This document shows, piece by piece, positions 54,986-61,538 of a stretch of DNA of 64,000 nucleotides. Made by a program: the position numbers and the translations under genes. This stretch comes from JBBDXI01 sp040902425. Lineage in GTDB: Bacteria > Planctomycetota > Phycisphaerae > Phycisphaerales > UBA1924. The notes under the pieces are model-generated. The model had not been told where the DNA came from. It saw only the letters and a program-made list of their open reading frames with translations, and did not search any database. Numbering within the stretch: position 1 is the stretch's first letter; the number at the start of each line of letters is the position of its first letter. The stretch spans positions 1 through 64,000 of the forward strand of contig JBBDXI010000045.1 of the NCBI GenBank assembly GCA_040902425.1. The letters run 5' to 3'.

Positions 54986-56734
54986 ATGAACGAGATCCGG
55001 CGAGTGCTGTCCGCGGCCGCCTGGCGCCTGTGGCTCATCCGCGCCCTGCGTTCGTTCATCGTCACACTCTCGGGCGCCATCGTCGCCATGATGCTCCTGC
55101 TGGTCATCCAGCGGACGTTCGGCTTCGCCCTCGAGTGGCCCGGCGACTGGGCCATGATCGCCGGACTCGCCCTCGGCGTCGCCGCCGTGCTCGCGCTCGG
55201 CTGGTCCGCCCTCACGCGGACCCGCGGCCTGCGGGTCGCCTGCGAGCTGGACGAGCGGGCGGACCTGCGCGAGTCGCTCTCCAGCGCCCTGTGCTTCGCC
55301 AACTCCAAGGACCCCTGGGCCGCGGAGGTCGTCCGCACCGCCCGCGACAAGGCCGTGGGCGTCAAGGTCAACCAGGCGATCCCGATCACCGGCCCGCGGT
55401 TCTGGCCCGTCCCCCTGGCCCTCGGGCTGGCGATGGTGGTGATGGTCTACACCGTCCCGGAGTGGGATGTCCTGGGCCTCTTCAAGAAGCGCCAGGAGCA
55501 GCAGCAGAACCAGCAGCGGATTCAGGATGTCAAGGCCGAGATCCAGAAGGACCACGAGAAGCTGCAGGACCTGCTCAACAAGGCGAAGGTCGAGCTGGGC
55601 GAGGATGAGGCCAAGGAGGGCGCCGAGCAGAAGGAGATCCAGAACCCAGAGCAGATCCGGCGGAGCGCCCTCAAGAAGCTGACGACGATGCAGGAGAAGC
55701 TCAACGAGCTGAAGCAGGGCGAGAAGTCCCTCCAGCTCGAGGCCCTCAAGCAGCAGCTCCGCCAACTCAAGCAGCCCGGCCCCGGCCCCATGGACAACAT
55801 GGCCAAGAGCCTCCAGAAGGGCGACTTCGACAACGCCCAGAAGGACCTGGAGGAACTCCAGAAGCAGATGGCCGCGGGGGAGATGAGCCCCGAGCAGAAG
55901 CAGGAAATGCAGGAGCAGCTGAAGAAGCTCGCCGACCAGATGGCCAAGCTCGCCGAGGAGCGCAAGGACCTGGAGAAGAAGCTCGAGCAGGCGGGGATGA
56001 ACAAGGAGCAGGCCAAGCAGGCCGCCAAGAACCCCGAGGCCCTCAAGAAGGCCCTGGAAGACCTGAAGGAAATGAGCGAGGAGCAGAAGCAGGAGCTGAT
56101 GAAGCAGGCGGCGGCGCAGAACCAGGCCTGCCAGAACTGCCAGAACATGGGCCAGTGCATGGCCCAGATGGCCGCGAGCATGAGCAAGGACGGGATGAGC
56201 CAGGAGGGCATGGAGGCGGGCGAGAAGCTCGCCGGCCAGCTCTCGCAGATGGAACTCGCCCAGGCCGACATGGAAGCCCTGGAGCTGGCGATGGATGAGG
56301 CCATGTCGCAGATGGCCAAGCTCGGCGGGCAGTGCCAGGGCGGGGAGCCCGGTGAGGGCGAGGGCGAGTGCGAGGGCAACGGCATCAGCCCGTGGCGGGC
56401 CGGCGACTCCACCCGCATGGGCAACGGCTCGGGCGGCCCGGGGATGGGCAACGGCATGAGCCCCGACGAGATCGACTCACCGGTCACCATCGAGAAGAAA
56501 AAGGCCGCAAGCAAGCAGACGGCCGGCCCGATCATCGGGACGCGGCTGGTCTACGGCGACCAGGTAAAGGGCGAGTCGCGGGCGGAGTTCGCCGCGGCCG
56601 TCGCCTCGAGCACGCAGGCCGCCACCGACGCGATCGAGGGCATGGTCGTCCCGCGCGAGCTGCACAACTCGGTGAAGAGCTACTTCGGGAGCCTCGAGAA
56701 CAAGGGCAAGGGCGCGGAGCCGGCGAAGAAGTAG
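54986..56734 (+). CDS. Glutamine-rich coiled-coil membrane protein
   Basis: A 582-aa protein. Three hydrophobic helices come first: about 24-48 (FIVTLSGAIVAMMLLLVIQRTF), about 55-75, and near 140-157 (VPLALGLAMVVMVYTVPEW). The rest is a long Gln/Lys/Glu/Met-rich coiled coil to about 440. It contains a cysteine-methionine patch, QACQNCQNMGQCMAQMAASM. The C-terminal 120 residues (SPVTIEKKKAASKQTAGPIIGTRLVYGDQVKGESRAEFAAAVASSTQAATDAIEGMVVPRELHNSVKSYFG) look like a small folded domain. It resembles DUF4175-type proteins of planctomycetes. GAGGAG lies before the ATG. Function unknown, perhaps a periplasmic scaffold or sensor. Confidence 0.75.
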   Translation: MNEIRRVLSAAAWRLWLIRALRSFIVTLSGAIVAMMLLLVIQRTFGFALEWPGDWAMIAGLALGVAAVLALGWSALTRTRGLRVACELDERADLRESLSSALCFANSKDPWAAEVVRTARDKAVGVKVNQAIPITGPRFWPVPLALGLAMVVMVYTVPEWDVLGLFKKRQEQQQNQQRIQDVKAEIQKDHEKLQDLLNKAKVELGEDEAKEGAEQKEIQNPEQIRRSALKKLTTMQEKLNELKQGEKSLQLEALKQQLRQLKQPGPGPMDNMAKSLQKGDFDNAQKDLEELQKQMAAGEMSPEQKQEMQEQLKKLADQMAKLAEERKDLEKKLEQAGMNKEQAKQAAKNPEALKKALEDLKEMSEEQKQELMKQAAAQNQACQNCQNMGQCMAQMAASMSKDGMSQEGMEAGEKLAGQLSQMELAQADMEALELAMDEAMSQMAKLGGQCQGGEPGEGEGECEGNGISPWRAGDSTRMGNGSGGPGMGNGMSPDEIDSPVTIEKKKAASKQTAGPIIGTRLVYGDQVKGESRAEFAAAVASSTQAATDAIEGMVVPRELHNSVKSYFGSLENKGKGAEPAKK

Positions 56735-56762
56735 CCGCCCGCGGCTCTTGGCCACTGGGTGC

Positions 56763-56791
56763 CACTGCTCGCCGTCCTCGGCGCAGCAGTG
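56763..56791. terminator. Hairpin between convergent genes
   Basis: CACTGCTCGCCG and CGGCGCAGCAGTG around TCCT, in the 67-base gap between the coiled-coil gene and a GT41 gene. No T-run; possibly a repeat used as terminator for both. Confidence 0.5.
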
Positions 56792-56801
56792 CTTCCCCGG
56801 A

Positions 56802-58568
56802 TCACGACCCGCAGTACCCCGTCCAGAGCGCGCGGAGTGCTGCTTCGAAGCCGCGCGCGAACGACGGGGCGTCGCACAACGGCGAGGCCGCCAGCCGCGC
56901 CCGCAGGCCTGACCGCAGTTCACGCAGCCGGACCGCGTCGCCCGCGAGCCCCGCGGCGGTGTCGCGGAACTGCTCGGGCGTCGCGGCCGCCAGGTCCGGC
57001 ACCCCGGCCGCGGTGAGCAGCGAGAGCCCGACACGCGAGGCGTGGACGCCGCCCGCGAGCGTCACGACGGGGACCCCCATCCACATCGCCTCGCAGGTGG
57101 TGGTGGTGCCGTTGTAGGGGAAGGTGTCCAGGGCGATGTCCACCGCCGCGTAGGCCGCCAAGTGGTCGGCCTTCGCCGGGAACTTGTCGTGGATCTCGAA
57201 GCGGACCTCGGGGATGCCCGCCTGCTTGAGGGCCGCGGCGAGGTGCCCGCGGGCCGAGCGGGCGGAGAGGCCGCCGGACTTGATGACCAGGCGCGAGCGC
57301 GGGACGGCGTGGAGGACCGACGCCCAGAGGGCGATGGTCCCCGGCGTGAGCTTCTTGATCGAGTTGAAGGAGCCGAAGGTGATGAAGCCGTTGGCCTCGC
57401 GGGGCGGCGGGGCGACGGGGGGCGACGGGTCGGGCGGGGAGTAGCAGAGGAAGCACCCGGGGAGCCGGATGAGCCGCTCGGTGGCGAGGCGGTCGGCCTC
57501 GCCGGGGGGGTCGGTGATCGCATCCACGAGCCGAGCATCGATCGTGGGCACGCCGGTGGTGTTGGGGTACCCGATGTACGTCGCCTGCACCGGGGCCCCG
57601 CGCAGCCGGAGAACGGAGAGCTTGCTTCCCTGCGTGTGCCCGGAGAGCTCGATCAGGATGTCCGGCTGGTCGGCTCGGATCGTCTCCAGCAGCTTGGGGT
57701 CGGGCAGGCGCGAGCCGTCCCGCCACAGGTCGGCCGCGCCCATGAGCCGCTCGGTCATGGCGTCGCGCATCGGCCCGCAGGAATACACCACGTACTCGAC
57801 CGCGGCGCGGTCGCGGTGCTCCAGCAGCGGCCGGAGGAAGTAGGCGACGGAGTGCTCGAAGAGGTCGGGCGAGACGACCGCGATCCGGAGCTTCTTCGCG
57901 GGGTTGCGCTCGTTCGGCCAGTCGGCCTTCGGCTGGCCGGGCAGGGCCATGAGCACGCGCCCGTAGTGCGCGTGGGCCGCGAGCGCCTCGGCGGGGTCCA
58001 CACCGTCGGCGTAGTTCAGCGAGACGCAGTAGGCGGTCTGGATCCCGACGTGCGCCGGATGGTCGGCGGCGGCCGCCCGCAGGACCTCCAGGGCCTCCTG
58101 GGGGCGCCCCGTGGCCTGGAGGACGGAGCCGAGGTTCGAGCGGGCCTCGGGGTACCTGGGATCGAGGGCCACCGCCTCGCGGTAATAGAGCTCCGCGGCG
58201 TCGAGGTCCTTGAGCTGCAGGAAGCACGTGGCGAGCAGGCCGCGGGCCGGCGCGTGGCGCGGGTCGAGCTCGGCGGCGTGCTGCAGGACGGGGATGGCGC
58301 GGTCGAGCTGCCCCAGAACGGCGAGCATGGAGCCGAGGATGTACTGGATGTCGGCGCGGTCTCCGGCGAGCGAGGCGGCGCGCTGCATGTGGGCGAGGCC
58401 CTGCTGGGTCTGCCCCATTTGGAAGAGCGAGAGCCCCAGCAGCCGGTTGACCTCCGGGTTGGCCGGCTGCTGCGCGTAGGCCGCCTGCATGGGGGCGAGG
58501 GCAAGGTCGGGGCGGCCGGCCTGGATGTGGCCGGCGCCGGTCTGGATGAGCTCGGGCGTGGACGGCAT
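56802..58568 (-). CDS. TPR / O-GlcNAc-transferase-like (GT41) protein, copy 3
   Basis: A 588-aa protein. Five or six tetratricopeptide repeats (about 1-190: QPANPEVNRLLGLSLFQMGQTQQGLAHMQRA and similar) precede the GT41 half. That half has LRIAVVSPDLFEHSVAYFLRPLLEHR, APVQATYIGYPNTTGVPTIDARLVDAITDPPGEAD, FGSFNSIKKLTPGTIALWASVLHAVP and DIALDTFPYNGTTTTCEAMWMGVPVVTLAGG. All blocks seen in copies 1 and 2 are present. The ATG at 58568 is supported by a TACCCT box six bases upstream. A broken relative begins 45 bases upstream on the same strand, so the pair is a second tandem. Acceptor unknown. Confidence 0.88.
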   Translation of the reverse strand: MPSTPELIQTGAGHIQAGRPDLALAPMQAAYAQQPANPEVNRLLGLSLFQMGQTQQGLAHMQRAASLAGDRADIQYILGSMLAVLGQLDRAIPVLQHAAELDPRHAPARGLLATCFLQLKDLDAAELYYREAVALDPRYPEARSNLGSVLQATGRPQEALEVLRAAAADHPAHVGIQTAYCVSLNYADGVDPAEALAAHAHYGRVLMALPGQPKADWPNERNPAKKLRIAVVSPDLFEHSVAYFLRPLLEHRDRAAVEYVVYSCGPMRDAMTERLMGAADLWRDGSRLPDPKLLETIRADQPDILIELSGHTQGSKLSVLRLRGAPVQATYIGYPNTTGVPTIDARLVDAITDPPGEADRLATERLIRLPGCFLCYSPPDPSPPVAPPPREANGFITFGSFNSIKKLTPGTIALWASVLHAVPRSRLVIKSGGLSARSARGHLAAALKQAGIPEVRFEIHDKFPAKADHLAAYAAVDIALDTFPYNGTTTTCEAMWMGVPVVTLAGGVHASRVGLSLLTAAGVPDLAAATPEQFRDTAAGLAGDAVRLRELRSGLRARLAASPLCDAPSFARGFEAALRALWTGYCGS

Positions 58569-58574
58569 GGCCGG

Positions 58575-58580
58575 AGGGTA
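58575..58580 (-). promoter_or_regulatory. -10 box TACCCT, third GT41 gene
   Basis: On the minus strand TACCCT ends six bases before the ATG at 58568. Confidence 0.4.
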
Positions 58581-58613
58581 CCAGCGGCGTGCGGAAGCGG
58601 GGGAGGCGTCCGT

Positions 58614-60378
58614 CTAACCGCCGCAGAACGCTCGCCAGAGGGACCGCAGGAGGGCCTCCATGCGCCGGGCGTACCCCGGCCCGTCGCACAGCGGCGAGGC
58701 GAGCATCCGTTGCCGCAGGGTTGAGCGGAGGGCCCCGATGCGCCCGCGGTCGGCGGCAAGGCTCGCGGCGAGCCGAACGTAGCCGTCCGGATCGGGCGCG
58801 ACCAGGTCGTGCAGGCCCAGGGCGCTGAGGATGCTCAGGGCGCCCCGCCCTGCGTGCATCCGGCCCTCCATCGCCACCACCGGCACGCCCATCCACAGGG
58901 CTTCCATCGTGGTGACCATGCCGTTGTAGGGGAAGGGGTCGAGCGCGATGTCCACGCGCCGGTACTGGCTTAGAACTCGGCCTCCCCGGACGTGGGCCCC
59001 TCGGTCACTACGGATCCCCGCGGGGCGCCCACGGCCTCCGCCTCCTCCGAAAGCCGCTCCCGGAAGAGCGGGTCGCTCAGCTCGGGGCTCTTGATGATGA
59101 GCCGGCTCTGCGGCACGGCCGCGAGGATGCGCGACCACGCGCCGAGCGCATCGCGGTTGATCTTGGGGCCGGAGGCGAACGCTCCGAAGGTGATCCCCGG
59201 CGCGCGCGCACACGGGGCCTCCCCGCACTCGGGGGATCGGGCGAAGGGTGGTAGAAGAAGTAGGTGGGGTCCAGGCGTGCCAGCCGCTCCGTGCTCCACC
59301 GCTCGGCGCCCGGGGGGTCGGTGACCCCGTCCACGATGCGCCAGTCGAGGCGTGTCAGCCCGGTGGTGTTCGCGTAGCCCGCGAACGACGCCTGGACGGG
59401 CGCGGGCCGCATCGCCACCGCCCCGAGCCGGTTGCCCGCCGTGATCCCGGAGGTCTCGACGAGGATGTCGATCCGGTCAGCGCGGACCTTCGCGGCGAGG
59501 GCGGCATCGCCGAGGGCGGCGACACCCCGCCACGTCGGCGCCATGCCCCTGAGGCGCTCGGTGGTGGCGTCCTCGACCGGGGATGTGGAGTAGCAGACGA
59601 CGTCCCAGCCGGCCGGGTCCAGGTGCGCGAGGAGCGGCTCGAGGTACCGGACGACGGCGTGGCGCCGGAGTTCGTGCGAGAGGATGCCCAGCCGCAGCCG
59701 CCGGTCGGGCGAGCGGTCCGGCTGCGCGGGCGGGAGAACGGCGACCGACGCCTCGATCAGCCGCCCGTGCAGGGCCGCGGCCTCGAGGACCTCCCGCGGC
59801 GTGGCCCCGGGGTGGTAGGTCACGGCGCTGGCGAGGGCGTTGGCGACCGCGGGGCTGGAGGCGCGTGAGAGCCACCCCCGGGCGAAGTCGGCGCCCTCGG
59901 CCGCGCGCCCCTGGCTGGTGAGCGATGAGGTGTACATCGCGGCGAGCGCTGGATCGCCCGGCGCTGAGGCGAGGGCCCGCTCGTACTCCCGTGACGCGGC
60001 CGTGTGCTCTCCGCGGAGCCGGAGGATGTTCCCGATGCCCTGCCTGGGCTGCGGCGCCCCGGGTGCGATCGCGGCGGCGCGACGGAGGGCTTCGAGCGCT
60101 CCGTCCGAGTTGCCCCGGGCGGCGAGGATGTTGCCGAGGTTGGTGAGCAGGGCCGGATCGCCGGGCGCCAGGGCGAGGCCCCGCTGCGCGTAGAACTCGG
60201 CCTGCTCGGCCTGCTGGAGGGCCAGGAGCACGGCGGCCAGGGCGTTGCACACGCCGGGGTCGCGCGGGGCACGCTGGTGGGCGCGCTGCAGCAGCGGGAG
60301 GGCCCTGCCCGGCTGGCCCGCCTCCAGCATCTGGACAGCCTGCACCACGGCGCTGGGCGGTCCCGCGGGGGGCGGCAC
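58614..60378 (-). pseudogene. TPR / GT41 gene with two frameshifts, copy 4
   Basis: A fourth GT41 relative, broken into three frames. Frame 1 (from GTG at 60378) has the TPRs and LRLGILSHELRRHAVVRYLEPLLAHL through TTGLTRLDWRIVDGVTDPPGAERWSTERLARLDPTYFFYHPSPDPP. One base is missing in the GGGGG run at 59231-59235, after which ECGEAPCARAPGITFGAFASGPKINRDALGAWSRIL continues in a second frame. A further missing base near 58970 moves LSQYRRVDIALDPFPYNGMVTTMEALWMGVPVVAMEG and the normal C-terminus into a third. Catalytic blocks are otherwise present, so the loss is recent or a sequencing artefact. It abuts dxr (2 bases). Confidence 0.82.
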
Positions 60379-60380
60379 GG

Positions 60381-61535
60381 CTACGACGCCTCCCCGGCCC
60401 GGCGCTGCACAAACTCGCGGGCCGCGGCGGCGGCCTCAAGCGCATCCTCGAGCCGAGCGAGCGGACGGACCGCGGTGGAGCCCATCGCCCGCTCGACCAG
60501 CTCGGCGATCCGCCCGAAGGGGATCCGGCGCTGCAGGAATGCCTCGACGGCGGCCTCGTTGGCGGCGTTGAGCGTCGCGCCGGCGGTGCCGCCCTCGGTG
60601 AGAGCACGCCGGGCGAGGGCGAGGGCCGGGAAGCGGGCCCCGTCGGGGGGCTCGAAATCCAGCGTGCGCAGCTCCCGCCAGGGGAGGGGGCGGGCGAGGC
60701 CGCGGGGGCGGTGCGGCCAGGCGAGGGCGTGCTGGATGGGTGTCCGCATGTCGGGCGAGCCGAGCTGGGCGAGGGAGGAACCATCGGCGAACTCGACCAC
60801 GGCGTGGATGATGGACTGGGGGTGGATGAGGATGTCGATGCGGTCGGCGGCGAGGCCGAAGAGCCAGTGGGCCTCGATGACCTCCAGGGCCTTGTTCATC
60901 AGGGAGGCCGAGTCGATGGTGACCTTGGGGCCCATCTTCCACGTGGGGTGGTTGAGGGCCTGCTCGGGCGTGGCGTCGTAGGTCTCGCGGGCGGTGGCCG
61001 TCCGGAAGGGGCCGCCGGAGGCGGTGAGGATCACGCGGGAGACCTCGGGGCCGAGCGTCACCGGCGGCGCCTGCTCGCGCGCGAGGCACTGCCAGAGGCC
61101 GGAGTGCTCGCTGTCCACCGGAAGCAGGCGCGAGCCGGAGCGGGGGGCGGCGGCGACCACCCGCTCGCCCGCGGCGAGGTGGGTCTCCTTGTTGGCCTGG
61201 GCTATGTCGCGCCCGAGCGCGGCGGCGGCGGGCGCGGCGGGCAGGCCGGCGTCGCCGGTGATGGCGGCGACGACCAGATCGCACGGCACATCGCGGATGA
61301 GGGCGAGCGCGGCCTCTTCGCCGCGGACAGCGCGAGCGCCGTTGAAGCGGGACGACTGCTCACTCAGGAGGCGCTCGTTGCGACCCGCGGCGAGGCCGAC
61401 GACTTCGTAGGAGCTCCCCCACTGCCCCCGCGCGCGCAGGGCGTTGAGGTGCTCAATCACCTCGAGCGTCTGCGTGCCGATCGAACCGGTGGAGCCGAGA
61501 ACGATGACGCGGCAGCGGTCGCGGGGCGTCGCCAT
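60381..61535 (-). CDS. dxr: 1-deoxy-D-xylulose 5-phosphate reductoisomerase
   Basis: Second enzyme of the MEP isoprenoid pathway, NADPH- and metal-dependent, 384 aa (family about 390). VIVLGSTGSIGTQTLEVI (10-27) is the NADPH loop, QANKETHLAAGERV follows, and PVDSEHSGLWQC holds the metal-binding Asp and Glu. ILTASGGPFR is the flexible-loop region, and NHPTWKMGPKVTIDSASLMNKALEVIEAHWLF carries the Trp, Lys and Glu of the active site. It lies 3 bases from the RNase E/G stop on the same strand, so they may be cotranscribed. No rseP or other MEP gene is visible. Confidence 0.95.
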   Translation of the reverse strand: MATPRDRCRVIVLGSTGSIGTQTLEVIEHLNALRARGQWGSSYEVVGLAAGRNERLLSEQSSRFNGARAVRGEEAALALIRDVPCDLVVAAITGDAGLPAAPAAAALGRDIAQANKETHLAAGERVVAAAPRSGSRLLPVDSEHSGLWQCLAREQAPPVTLGPEVSRVILTASGGPFRTATARETYDATPEQALNHPTWKMGPKVTIDSASLMNKALEVIEAHWLFGLAADRIDILIHPQSIIHAVVEFADGSSLAQLGSPDMRTPIQHALAWPHRPRGLARPLPWRELRTLDFEPPDGARFPALALARRALTEGGTAGATLNAANEAAVEAFLQRRIPFGRIAELVERAMGSTAVRPLARLEDALEAAAAAREFVQRRAGEAS

Positions 61536-61538
61536 CGG

